24,501 bases of DNA from Chitinophagaceae bacterium (lineage in GTDB: Bacteria > Bacteroidota > Bacteroidia > Chitinophagales > UBA10324). Below, piece after piece: positions 1 to 6,893 of the stretch (positions are counted from its first letter, which is position 1; every line of letters begins with the position of its first letter). Location: positions 1 to 24,501 of the forward strand of contig JAHEZG010000014.1 of NCBI GenBank assembly GCA_023251195.1. The letters run 5' to 3'. Made by a program: the position numbers and the translations under genes. The notes under the pieces are model-generated. The model searched no databases. It saw only the letters and a program-made list of their open reading frames with translations, and was not told where the DNA came from.

Positions 1-890
1 TGACCTTGTGGCTGCGTTAATTCTTTTACATGAATCAAGCATGGAATATGTGTGGCGCGGGTTTTTGCAATTGCTTTAGTGTAACACTCCATGAGCGCTG
101 CATAATCCCAGCCATTGACAGTATAAATATCAATTCCATTTCCGTTTTCATCTGTTTGAAATCCGCTGACGATTTCAGAAATATTTTCTTTCGTGGTTTG
201 ATATTTCTGCGGAACAGAAATTCCGTATCCATCATCCCAAACAGAAATAGCGAGAGGCACTTTCAACACTCCGGCTGCATTTAATGTTTCCCAGAAATGA
301 CCTTCGGAAGTGGATGAATCACCAATGGTCGCGAATGTGACCTCATTGCCGTTAATGGAAAATTGCTCCGACCTTTTTAATTCATGGGAACCACGATATA
401 ATTTAGAAGCAAGTGCTAACCCCAACGCTCGGGGCATTTGTGAAGCGGTAGGTGAAGCATCAGCAGAAGTATTTTTTGTTTCAGTATGATTTTTCCATTC
501 GCCGTTTTCATCTACTAACCGTGTGGCGAAGTGTGCATTCATCATGCGACCTCCACTGTGCGGTTCGCGTTCAATATTGTCGTCGGCATACAACTGAGAG
601 AATAATTGTTCGAGTGTTGCAATACCTGTTGCCAAAGCAAAAGTCTGGTCGCGATAGTATCCGGAACGAAAATCTCCATTCTGAAAAACTTTCGCCATTG
701 CTATTTGCGCCACCTCTTTTCCATCTCCGAAAATGCCGAACTTGGCTTTGCCGGTCAATACTTCCTTTCGACCCAGCAAACTTGCTTCGCGACTGAGGCA
801 AGCCAATTTGTAATCAGCTAAAACTTCTTTTTTAAAATCATTGAACGACAATGATTTGTCGGTTGGGTATTTTTGCAGTGGCTTCTTCAT
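1..890 (-). CDS. Thiamine-diphosphate-dependent dehydrogenase E1 (2-oxoacid/branched-chain type), 3' end cut by window edge
   Basis: The open frame starts at the ATG complementary to 888-890 and runs off the left edge, giving 296 residues. The protein begins MKKPLQKYPTDKSLSF. It contains the E1-alpha landmarks: GYYRDQTFALATG (near residue 78), PHSGGRMMNAH (near 110) and the diphosphate-binding region GDSSTSEGHFWETLNAAG, followed by SVWDDGYGIS. The family decarboxylates a 2-oxo acid on ThDP and passes the acyl group to the E2 lipoyl domain of a cytoplasmic dehydrogenase complex. In Bacteroidota this sequence type is often a single alpha-beta fusion of about 800 residues. Whether the beta half follows here cannot be seen. 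A good TTTG/TAnnTTTG promoter lies just upstream, giving a leader of only about 12 bases. Substrate (branched-chain 2-oxo acid or pyruvate) cannot be decided from this part. Confidence 0.88.
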   Translation of the reverse strand, partial: MKKPLQKYPTDKSLSFNDFKKEVLADYKLACLSREASLLGRKEVLTGKAKFGIFGDGKEVAQIAMAKVFQNGDFRSGYYRDQTFALATGIATLEQLFSQLYADDNIEREPHSGGRMMNAHFATRLVDENGEWKNHTETKNTSADASPTASQMPRALGLALASKLYRGSHELKRSEQFSINGNEVTFATIGDSSTSEGHFWETLNAAGVLKVPLAISVWDDGYGISVPQKYQTTKENISEIVSGFQTDENGNGIDIYTVNGWDYAALMECYTKAIAKTRATHIPCLIHVKELTQPQG

Positions 891-907
891 ATTTGTTGGT
901 CTCGCTT

Positions 908-937
908 CAAAAATAAACAAGAATGTTGCGAAACAAA
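908..937 (-). promoter_or_regulatory. Bacteroidota-type promoter of the E1 gene
   Basis: On the minus strand TTTG (plus-strand CAAA, 934-937) is followed after 18 bases by TATTTTTG (plus-strand CAAAAATA, 908-915). This matches the -33 TTTG / -7 TAnnTTTG consensus of the Bacteroidota primary sigma factor. The start codon at 890 is 17 bases downstream, so the leader would be very short. No ribosome-binding sequence is visible, as is usual in the phylum. Confidence 0.6.
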
Positions 938-1010
938 CGATCAACCCGAATTACAATGTTTTTATATGGTGGTATGTTATATTGTGTTGTATTGAATTAA
1001 ATTAGCCCGC

Positions 1011-1472
1011 ATGAAACGGATATACTTTCCAGCTTTTATTACCCTTGCCTTTTTAATTCATATTAGCGCACATATAAATGCGCAAGCGCAACCTTCAGCA
1101 AAGGACAGCGCTGTTTTTAGTTTTAAAGAAAAAATTTACAATTTCGGAAATGTTAAACAAGGTGAAAAAGTAACCCATGAATTTAAATTTAAGAATACAG
1201 GGAACAAACCATTGGTCATTAGTGATGTAGTGAAAGGATGTGGATGTACCACAGTACGATGGACTACTGAACCCATTATGCCTGGAGGCGAGGGAGCAAT
1301 TTGGGCAACTTTCAATTCAAATATTGGTTACGGCCATATAATGAAGCCTTTACATATTTATTCAAATGCCAGTGTACCACAATTTGATATTTATATTCAA
1401 TGCGAACTATTAAATGAAAAATTCATCGATATAAATTCTGATTCAGCAAAAAATACTTTAATTCCTCATTAA
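1011..1472 (+). CDS. Exported DUF1573 protein (first of a pair)
   Basis: 153 residues. Residues 1 to about 27 form a signal peptide (basic start, hydrophobic core, INAQAQ exit). The rest is one DUF1573 domain: YNFGNVKQGEKVTHEFKFKN at about 43-62, then KGCGCTTVRW and EPIMPGGEGAI. The CGCT turn and the PGG turn are hallmarks of this family, which is predicted to be an Ig-like beta sandwich of the ASPM-SPD-2-Hydin type in the envelope. Its biochemical role is unknown. A similar gene follows 75 bases downstream, so the two are likely tandem duplicates. A weak -7-like TAAATTAG (998-1005) ends 5 bases before the ATG, but no convincing TTTG lies at the right distance. Confidence 0.85.
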   Translation: MKRIYFPAFITLAFLIHISAHINAQAQPSAKDSAVFSFKEKIYNFGNVKQGEKVTHEFKFKNTGNKPLVISDVVKGCGCTTVRWTTEPIMPGGEGAIWATFNSNIGYGHIMKPLHIYSNASVPQFDIYIQCELLNEKFIDINSDSAKNTLIPH

Positions 1473-1547
1473 TTTTTCCTTCTTTTGGCATCATCATTGT
1501 AAATTTAATCAACCAATAAATAAATTTAAACTCCAAAAATCAACGAA

Positions 1548-2051
1548 ATGAAAAGAATTTTTGCAACTATGATTTCACTTGCATTTGTAACAGGTGTATC
1601 ATTCGCTCAAACCACTACTCCGGTAACCGGAACTACACCAACAAATGTAACTACCCCGGTTACAGCTCCTGACAATCCAAACGCAGGTGACTTTAAGTTT
1701 TCTGAAGAAACCTGGGATTTTACAAACATTCCGCAGAACAAACCTGTAACTCACGATTTCACTTTTACCAATACCGGTAAGGAGCCAATCGTAATTACAA
1801 ATGTTCAAACTTCTTGCGGTTGCACTTCTCCAAAGTGGCCTAAAGAACCAATTCTTCCTGGTAAATCAGATGTTATATCAGTAACCTACAATGCTGCTCA
1901 TGCTGGAAGTTTCAATAAATCAATTACTGTCACTTCAAATGCAAAGTCTCCTACCAAAGTTCTTTACATTAAAGGAAGCGTTGATGCTGCACCGGTTGAA
2001 CAAACAACTCCGGAACAACAACCAAATATGTTGCAAACAACTCCTAAATAG
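1548..2051 (+). CDS. Exported DUF1573 protein (second of a pair)
   Basis: 167 residues. A signal peptide (1 to about 21, ending SFAQ) is followed by a Thr/Pro-rich linker (TTTPVTGTTPTNVTTPVT) and one DUF1573 domain. The domain carries WDFTNIPQNKPVTHDFTF, then TSCGCTSPKWPKEPILPG and a final strand set LYIKGSV. A Gln/Pro/Thr-rich tail (about 150-167) follows. It aligns along its length with the protein at 1011-1472. The linker suggests the domain is held away from the membrane or cell wall. Function is unknown. A rho-independent terminator follows 20 bases after the stop, closing this transcription unit. Confidence 0.85.
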   Translation: MKRIFATMISLAFVTGVSFAQTTTPVTGTTPTNVTTPVTAPDNPNAGDFKFSEETWDFTNIPQNKPVTHDFTFTNTGKEPIVITNVQTSCGCTSPKWPKEPILPGKSDVISVTYNAAHAGSFNKSITVTSNAKSPTKVLYIKGSVDAAPVEQTTPEQQPNMLQTTPK

Positions 2052-2070
2052 TATTCGTAAATTTTACACT

Positions 2071-2106
2071 AAAAGCTCCATTGGTCAATCAGTGGGGCTT
2101 TTTTAT
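2071..2106 (+). terminator. Rho-independent terminator after the DUF1573 pair
   Basis: AAAAGCTCC (2071-2079) pairs with GGGGCTTTT (2094-2102) with one G-T pair. The 14-base loop itself contains a small ATTG/CAAT pairing. A T-rich run follows. Confidence 0.75.
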
Positions 2107-2183
2107 TTTATATATGTGCTGATAAATTTTATCGGTTCATAAAATTGCTTTTTGCTAAATGCGAATTCCTAATCGCTTGTATT

Positions 2184-2191
2184 TACTTTTG
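2184..2191 (+). promoter_or_regulatory. Candidate -7 element, aminotransferase gene
   Basis: TACTTTTG fits TAnnTTTG exactly and ends 4 bases before the ATG at 2196. Transcription starting the usual few bases downstream would give a leaderless or nearly leaderless mRNA. A TTTG at 2151-2154 is 29 bases upstream, farther than the usual 19-23, so the -33 element is not convincing. Confidence 0.4.
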
Positions 2192-2195
2192 TCGC

Positions 2196-3425
2196 ATGCC
2201 GAACATTTCTATTAAAGGGCAAACAATGCCCCCTTCACCAATTCGTAAATTGGTGCCTTATGCTGAAGCAGCAAAAAAACAAGGAAAAAAAGTTTATCAT
2301 CTCAATATTGGTCAGCCGGATATTGAAACTCCGAAAGAAGTGTTTGACGCAATGCGCAATATTGATTTTAAAGTTTTAGAATATAGTCATAGCGCGGGCA
2401 TTGAATCTTACAGAAAAAAATTAGCTGAGAATTATAAATCCAAGTATCGCATAGATATTGATTTTTCTCAACTTATGATTACTACTGGTGGCAGCGAAGC
2501 TCTTTCGTTTGCAATGATGAGTTGTATGAATCCGGGTGACGAAATAATTATTCCGGAACCATTTTATGCAAATTATAATGGGTTCGCATGTGCCGCTGAT
2601 GTTAAAATTGTTCCGGTAACTGCAGTAATTGAAACTGGGTTTGCCTTACCGGCAATTTCTGAATTTGAAAAAAGAATAACACCAGGAACAAAAGCGATTT
2701 TAATTTGTAATCCAAACAATCCAACAGGCTATTTGTATTCAGAGGAAGAATTAATTGAACTAAAAAACCTGGTAATTAAATACGATTTGTTTTTGTTTGT
2801 TGATGAGGTGTATCGCGATTTTTGTTACGATGGAAGAAAACATTTTTCGGTATTGAATATTGTCGGGCTTGAAAAAAATGTAGTGGTAATTGATTCAGTT
2901 TCTAAAAGATTCAGCATGTGTGGTGCTCGTGTTGGTTGTATCATTTCAAGAAATGCTGAGTTGATGAACACGATGTTGAAATTTGCACAGGCAAGATTAT
3001 CACCACCAACATTCGGACAGGTTGCATCAGAAGCAGCATTGAAAGTTGCTGATAATTATTTTGAAGCAATAAATGCTGAATACATCAGCCGTAGAAATTT
3101 ATTGGTGGATGGGTTGAGTAAAATTGAAGGTGTTACTTGTCCAAATCCTGGAGGTGCATTTTACACCATTGCAAAATTGCCGATTGATGATTCGGATAAA
3201 TTTTGCCAGTGGCTTTTAGAATCTTTTTCTTTTAATAATGAAACAATAATGCTTGCTCCGGCAACCGGATTTTATTCAACAGCCGGTAAAGGAAAACAAG
3301 AAGTACGAATTGCTTATGTTTTGAATAAATCGGATTTAAATAACGCAATTCAATGTTTATCAGAAGCACTTAAAATTTATCCGGGCAAAACATTGAGTAA
3401 ATCAAAAGCCAGCGCCATCGGATAA
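2196..3425 (+). CDS. PLP-dependent aminotransferase, class I/II
   Basis: 409 residues from the ATG at 2196. An in-frame ATG at 2145 would add 17 residues (LFAKCEFLIACIYF...) with no family counterpart and would place the promoter element inside the gene, so it is not preferred. Fold-type I landmarks are present: YHLNIGQPDIETP near the N-terminus, TTGGSEAL, CNPNNPTGYLYSEEEL, VDEVYRDF with the PLP-ring aspartate at about D203, SVSKRFSMCGARVG with the Schiff-base lysine K237, and VRIAYVLN with the substrate-carboxylate arginine. The enzyme transfers an amino group between an amino acid and a 2-oxo acid in the cytoplasm. The closest general match is the AspC-like subgroup, but the substrate cannot be told. 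It stands alone and converges on pstS across a shared hairpin. Confidence 0.9.
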   Translation: MPNISIKGQTMPPSPIRKLVPYAEAAKKQGKKVYHLNIGQPDIETPKEVFDAMRNIDFKVLEYSHSAGIESYRKKLAENYKSKYRIDIDFSQLMITTGGSEALSFAMMSCMNPGDEIIIPEPFYANYNGFACAADVKIVPVTAVIETGFALPAISEFEKRITPGTKAILICNPNNPTGYLYSEEELIELKNLVIKYDLFLFVDEVYRDFCYDGRKHFSVLNIVGLEKNVVVIDSVSKRFSMCGARVGCIISRNAELMNTMLKFAQARLSPPTFGQVASEAALKVADNYFEAINAEYISRRNLLVDGLSKIEGVTCPNPGGAFYTIAKLPIDDSDKFCQWLLESFSFNNETIMLAPATGFYSTAGKGKQEVRIAYVLNKSDLNNAIQCLSEALKIYPGKTLSKSKASAIG

Positions 3426-3464
3426 AATTCGATTTTGACAAAATATTTTATTTGCTGCATAAAA

Positions 3465-3502
3465 AAAGCAAGGGCTGATACGAATGTATCAGCCCTTGCT
3501 TT
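3465..3502. terminator. Bidirectional terminator between aminotransferase and pstS
   Basis: A perfect 17-bp inverted repeat (3465-3481 and 3486-3502; arms read AAAGCAAGGGCTGATAC and its complement) surrounds a 4-base loop. Seven A residues precede the left arm on the plus strand, giving a U-run for minus-strand transcripts, so it should end pstS transcription. On the plus strand only a short T-run follows, but the stem is strong enough to help stop the aminotransferase mRNA. Confidence 0.85.
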
Positions 3503-3524
3503 AACATTATTCTAACCAGCACAA

Positions 3525-4340
3525 TTATTTACTCAGCGGAACATATCCTACAGTCTTAACTATTGCCTGTCCTTCGGCAGAAAGCATATAATCTAAAAAC
3601 GGTTTTACTGTTTTTTCCTTGGTAATGTTGTAGTAGAAAAATAGCGGACGGATAATCGGATAAGTTTTATCCATGGCAGTGGTCATTGATGGTTTCACAA
3701 AAGTTTTTCCATCAAAAGAAACTGCAACCACTTTCACATCACCTTCCTGGTAAGCCATTCCCACATAACCAATTGCTCCCTTTGTTTGACTCACACTCTG
3801 AACAATTGCTCCCGTTGCAGGCATGTTTAACATTGTGCTCGAATAATTTTTATTCAACAAAACTTTTTCTTTGAAGAAATCATAAGTACCCGAACTTGTT
3901 TCTCGACCATAAACCACAATCACCATATCATCACCACCTACTTCCTTCCAGTTCTTGATTTTTCCGGTATAAATTCCTTCGAGTTGTGCTCGTGTCAATT
4001 GCGTTACTTTGTTTGATGGATTTATTATTACTGAAAGCGCATCGTAAGCCATAATCACTTCTTTGTATGATTTACCAGCATCCTGCAGTTTCAGTTTTTC
4101 ATCCATCTTCAATTTGCGTGAACTCATCGCTAGGTCAGTAGAGCCATCAATGAGTGCCGAAATTCCTACACCACTTCCACCACCTGTAATTGTAATGGCA
4201 CTTGCTGGGTTTTTCTTTTTATATGCTTCTGCTTCCTTCTGTACTAAAGGCAAGCAAGTATCGCTTCCCTTAATCTTCTGTGCCGAAGCATTGTGAAGTA
4301 TGAAAGCCAGAATGAGAACGATTGAAGTTATTTTTTTCAT
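3525..4340 (-). CDS. pstS: Phosphate-binding protein PstS (PBP-type)
   Basis: 271 residues, with a signal peptide 1 to about 20 (ending NASAQ). The mature protein has the phosphate-binding loops of the family: KGSDTCLPLVQ near its start, TGGGSGVGISALIDGSTDLAMSSRKLK (about 52-78), and GRETSSGT (around 147), where Arg and Ser-Gly-Thr contact the phosphate. The aspartate found in E. coli PstS between them is replaced by Thr. The end (EGQAIVKTVGYVPL) is also typical. It captures inorganic phosphate in the periplasm for the PstCAB transporter, whose genes are not in the window. It lies 98 bases downstream of the porin gene on the same strand, with its own Pho-box-like repeat at 4412-4429. It may belong to the shorter stand-alone Bacteroidota PstS group. 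Confidence 0.9.
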   Translation of the reverse strand: MKKITSIVLILAFILHNASAQKIKGSDTCLPLVQKEAEAYKKKNPASAITITGGGSGVGISALIDGSTDLAMSSRKLKMDEKLKLQDAGKSYKEVIMAYDALSVIINPSNKVTQLTRAQLEGIYTGKIKNWKEVGGDDMVIVVYGRETSSGTYDFFKEKVLLNKNYSSTMLNMPATGAIVQSVSQTKGAIGYVGMAYQEGDVKVVAVSFDGKTFVKPSMTTAMDKTYPIIRPLFFYYNITKEKTVKPFLDYMLSAEGQAIVKTVGYVPLSK

Positions 4341-4411
4341 GATTTTATTTTTTGTTGAGTTTGTTTTTCAGCCATTTCAATTTTCAATTGATGTGCCTGA
4401 AAGTTTTTATT

Positions 4412-4429
4412 TTGTTACTAAATTGTTAA
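4412..4429 (-). promoter_or_regulatory. Pho-box-like direct repeat upstream of pstS
   Basis: Read on the minus strand the site is TTAACAA-TTTA-GTAACAA: two 7-base half-sites separated by 4 bases, an 11-base period. This is the layout of the E. coli Pho box, and the half-site is close to the TT(A/T)ACA of Bacillus PhoP. It lies 72-89 bases upstream of the pstS start. The same layout is found upstream of the porin. Binding by a PhoB-type regulator is inferred. Confidence 0.5.
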
Positions 4430-4438
4430 GTCGCTTGA

Positions 4439-5794
4439 TTAAAATTTATACTGAATGCGGAAGGTCCACACATTGTCGCGCAAATCCTGTGTCCATCCTT
4501 TCAAAGCAGTGCTTTCATTAGTTACCATATCATAGTAACCTATGAATTTCACATTCGGATTGAGATAAAGAATGTATCCAACTCCAAGAGTTGTGTAAGA
4601 AATATCTGCTTTATTCAGATTGTTTGCTTTTTTATTTGCATCCACTGCTCCTATTTCCATTCCCGATGCATCTGTATTCGGATCGTACATATCATACTTC
4701 AAAACAATTCCGCTTTTTATCTGATTGATGTTTTGTACGAAGTAAAAATTATATCCCATCACATTTCTCAAATAAGTATTCGGGAAAGTTGAAGTGGTAG
4801 TCAGCGATGGTACACCTGAAGAATTAACTGTGATTGATTGCGTACTGGTAGCTGTAACAGTTGACGGGCTTGATGAATTACTATTGCCCGGAACCGGTTG
4901 TTTACCTTGAATAAATTCGCCACGCAGCGTTGTGATTCCCAACTTGCTTGAATAACTCAATTGCAAATCAGCTCCGATGTATGAACGCGCAGCAATTGCA
5001 TCTTTATTTGTTGAAGCACTATCCACCACAAATGCTTTCAACCCGCTTGAATTGGTGCCCATTGAATAAACATATTTTGTGAACTGACGAATTCCACCGC
5101 TGTAATAAGAACCACCCACTCCTAATTTAAATTTTTCATTCATCAGGTTTTTATTAATTCCAATGTGAGCAATCAAATCTTTCTGATAATCGAAATCACT
5201 TGCAGTTCTTCCGGTTCCATTCACCATTGCCACTTGTGCCCAGATAAAATTCCACTTGCTGGTTTTCGGCATCTGAAAACCAATCATGGCTCCCAAATCT
5301 CTTTCACCTGGAAATAATGTTTGCGACCAACGAGCACGCTCAGGTGTTTCGCGCACACTGCTGCTTGTTGGAATTTCATATCCCCACGGGCGATTAAAAA
5401 TTCCCGCCTGCATATAAAATGCATTCATCCATGGTTCTGTATATTTTCCGTAAGCATCTGTAACAGCCACTCCTTTTTCAGTTGCATCCAACTGTAACAC
5501 CCAGTTGATACCGGTGTAATCATAAGTGAATTTTACACGACCGCGGCGAAGCGCAAATCTTTTATTCAAACCGGAAGCAAAGTCGCCACCGGCAAATGAA
5601 CTGATGCCTGATGAATCAGCAACCTGGTATTGCGGCTGCAGGTATCCGGTAATCTTAATTCGTTTCAATACATCCACATCGGATGCAATAATGTTAACCC
5701 GATTGGTGAGCGTATCAATCGGAGCTTCTTGTGCGCGCGCATTCAATTGCATGAATGAAAGAACGCTAATCAGGGTGAGTACTTTTAATTGCAT
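4439..5794 (-). CDS. Outer-membrane porin, phosphate-selective (OprO/OprP, Porin_O_P) family
   Basis: 451 residues. Signal peptide 1-21 (ending NARAQ), then a short coiled segment (TNRVNIIASDVDVLKRIK), then a beta barrel. The barrel starts ITGYLQPQYQVAD and contains RFALRRGRVKFTYDYTG, LQLDATEKGVAVTDAYGKY, and the FNRPWGYEIPTSS...RETPERARWSQ...PGERDLGAMIGF stretch that is diagnostic of this family. It ends in an aromatic residue (FRIQYKF), as expected of an outer-membrane barrel. A Ser/Thr-rich insertion near residues 300-335 looks like a long surface loop. The family includes trimeric phosphate or polyphosphate channels. The neighbour pstS and the upstream Pho-box-like array support phosphate entry across the outer membrane. 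Confidence 0.85.
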   Translation of the reverse strand: MQLKVLTLISVLSFMQLNARAQEAPIDTLTNRVNIIASDVDVLKRIKITGYLQPQYQVADSSGISSFAGGDFASGLNKRFALRRGRVKFTYDYTGINWVLQLDATEKGVAVTDAYGKYTEPWMNAFYMQAGIFNRPWGYEIPTSSSVRETPERARWSQTLFPGERDLGAMIGFQMPKTSKWNFIWAQVAMVNGTGRTASDFDYQKDLIAHIGINKNLMNEKFKLGVGGSYYSGGIRQFTKYVYSMGTNSSGLKAFVVDSASTNKDAIAARSYIGADLQLSYSSKLGITTLRGEFIQGKQPVPGNSNSSSPSTVTATSTQSITVNSSGVPSLTTTSTFPNTYLRNVMGYNFYFVQNINQIKSGIVLKYDMYDPNTDASGMEIGAVDANKKANNLNKADISYTTLGVGYILYLNPNVKFIGYYDMVTNESTALKGWTQDLRDNVWTFRIQYKF

Positions 5795-5836
5795 AATTAT
5801 TTTTGTTGTTTAAGGTGATGCAAAAAGAATAACGAA

Positions 5837-5876
5837 ATGTTATGCATACATGAATTCAATGTTAAGCGATTGTTAA
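5837..5876 (-). promoter_or_regulatory. Pho-box-like repeat array upstream of the porin gene
   Basis: On the minus strand TTAACAA (5870-5876), TCGC and TTAACAT (5859-5865) form a 7-4-7 direct repeat. A third half-site, ATAACAT (5837-5843), lies exactly 22 bases (two periods) further toward the gene, with a degenerate copy between. Downstream, TCTTTTTG (5821-5828) differs from the -7 consensus TAnnTTTG by one base, so the array would cover the -33 region, as expected for an activator. The arm AATGTTAAG (5858-5866) also forms a perfect 9-bp inverted repeat with CTTAACATT (5878-5886). Confidence 0.55.
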
Positions 5877-6035
5877 ACTTAACATTACAATAAAGTTCTC
5901 ATAACACAGTAACAGTGAATTCCGATGTTTCACAATTCTATAACGCATGAGTAAAGTACAGGTAACATACAACTAATTGTTTCGCACTCGAGACGCATCT
6001 TATGTAAGCAGAACTTACAAGCTGTTGTTTTAGGT

Positions 6036-6067
6036 AAGTCCTCCCATAAAAAGGAGGACTTTTTTTA
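6036..6067 (+). terminator. Orphan plus-strand terminator
   Basis: AAGTCCTCC (6036-6044) pairs perfectly with GGAGGACTT (6053-6061) around an 8-base loop, followed by a run of Ts to 6067. No plus-strand gene lies upstream; the nearest genes on both sides run leftward. A smaller hairpin (TGTAAG 6003-6008 / CTTACA 6014-6019) lies just upstream, and ACTTAC (6013-6018) can alternatively pair with GTAAGT (6034-6039). The terminated transcript may be a small RNA. Confidence 0.65.
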
Positions 6068-6274
6068 TTGGATTTACTAAATAATAATTTGATTTCAGAA
6101 TTTAAAACTTACAGCAAGCGAAAGATTTCAGCCGGAATTCTGCGATTGAATCAGAGATATTATGTTATAATTTTAAAATAAATCTTCTCCTCCGAATTGA
6201 GAAATCAATTCAACCTGCCATATTTCCACCGCATTTGCAAAGAGAATAAATATGAAACGCAAATCAGATTAATA

Positions 6275-6568
6275 TTAATCCAAAACCAATTTATATCCGA
6301 TACCAATAACAGTTCTAATCGTCTTTTCTCCAAGCTTTTCACGAATTCTGCTGATATGCACATCAATGGTTCGACTTTTCATGTTTTCATTCACATTCCA
6401 TAAAGACTGATATATTTCCAATCGCCTGAAAACCTTCCCTGGCTTTGAAAATAACAGACTTAATAATTCAAATTCCTTTTTTGGGAGCATGTATGAATTA
6501 TCATTTTTATAAACCAGGTAAGTTTCCTTGTCTATGTAAAACTTTGTTTTTTCAGCAGAAGTCGTCAT
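6275..6568 (-). CDS. Stand-alone OmpR/PhoB-type winged-helix DNA-binding protein
   Basis: 97 residues, only a Trans_reg_C domain. It shows MLPKKEFELLSLLFSKPGKVFRRLEIYQSLW (helices 1-2 and the transactivation loop, residues about 27-57), the recognition helix region SRTIDVHISRIREKLG (65-80), and the wing TVIGIGYKLVL at the end. Family members normally have a receiver domain of about 120 residues in front. Here the upstream DNA (6569-6700) is AT-rich and non-coding, so the receiver is missing rather than overlooked. The protein may bind DNA constitutively, be controlled by its own level, or depend on a partner. The neighbouring Pho-box-like sites make the porin and pstS promoters plausible targets. 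A perfect inverted repeat lies 59-88 bases upstream of its start. Confidence 0.8.
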   Translation of the reverse strand: MTTSAEKTKFYIDKETYLVYKNDNSYMLPKKEFELLSLLFSKPGKVFRRLEIYQSLWNVNENMKSRTIDVHISRIREKLGEKTIRTVIGIGYKLVLD

Positions 6569-6626
6569 GAAATTGAAAAATTAAAATACTGATTTGCAAA
6601 ACTCAGTGCAACACATAAATAAATAG

Positions 6627-6656
6627 TTAAGTAATAATGATTAAAACATTACTTAA
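6627..6656. repeat. Perfect 9-bp inverted repeat, possible operator
   Basis: TTAAGTAAT (6627-6635) and ATTACTTAA (6648-6656) are exact inverted copies separated by 12 bases. No T-run follows on either strand, so it is not a typical terminator. Its position upstream of the winged-helix gene fits an autoregulatory operator, which is inference. Confidence 0.5.
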
Positions 6657-6840
6657 GTGTAAACAAATCAGTAACGAACTACGATGCCTTAAATTAATTA
6701 AATGATATTATGATATCAGAAATCTCAGTGCTGACAATGCAAATTCATTTATCAGATCTATAATTTAAAAAATCTAATTCAACTTAATTTTTTGTTTAAA
6801 TAAAATGCCTCCATTAATTAATATAAACTTAATGTTCTGG

Positions 6841-6874
6841 TTTAGACTGATTGGGTGAGCCAGAATTAATTTTG
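6841..6874 (+). promoter_or_regulatory. Candidate promoter of the secreted-protein locus
   Basis: TAATTTTG (6867-6874) fits TAnnTTTG exactly. TTTA (6841-6844) lies 22 bases upstream as an imperfect -33 element. The start codon at 6894 is 19 bases downstream. Confidence 0.45.
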
Positions 6875-6893
6875 CATCGTTAAAATAACGGCA

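Larger units (their letters stand above)
5795..6274. other. 480-bp intergenic region between porin and winged-helix genes
   Basis: This stretch carries the porin control region (5821-5886) and a plus-strand rho-independent terminator at 6036-6067. I found no coding sequence longer than about 10 codons with convincing features between 5890 and 6036, and no tRNA-like structure. The part from 6068 to 6274 is AT-rich and shows nothing I can name; it includes the 3' flank of the winged-helix gene. Confidence 0.6.
6569..6893. other. 325-bp AT-rich divergent intergenic region
   Basis: It separates the leftward winged-helix gene from the rightward secreted-protein locus. It holds the 9-bp inverted repeat at 6627-6656, a weak 11-base-spaced direct repeat on the plus strand (TAAACAA 6660-6666, GTAACGA 6671-6677), and a -7 promoter element at 6867-6874. 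No coding sequence is apparent. Confidence 0.6.

Noticed and set aside
452..821. Open frames on both strands within the E1 gene
   Set aside because: They are in other frames of a clear dehydrogenase coding sequence that is open to the window edge.
2145..2195. Upstream ATG extending the aminotransferase by 17 residues
   Set aside because: The extension does not look like an aminotransferase N-terminus, and a -7 promoter element lies inside it just before the better ATG at 2196.
6660..6677. Another Pho-box-like repeat (TAAACAA-ATCA-GTAACGA)
   Set aside because: Both half-sites are imperfect and it is over 200 bases from the 6894 start and oriented away from the winged-helix gene; mentioned only as weak support.
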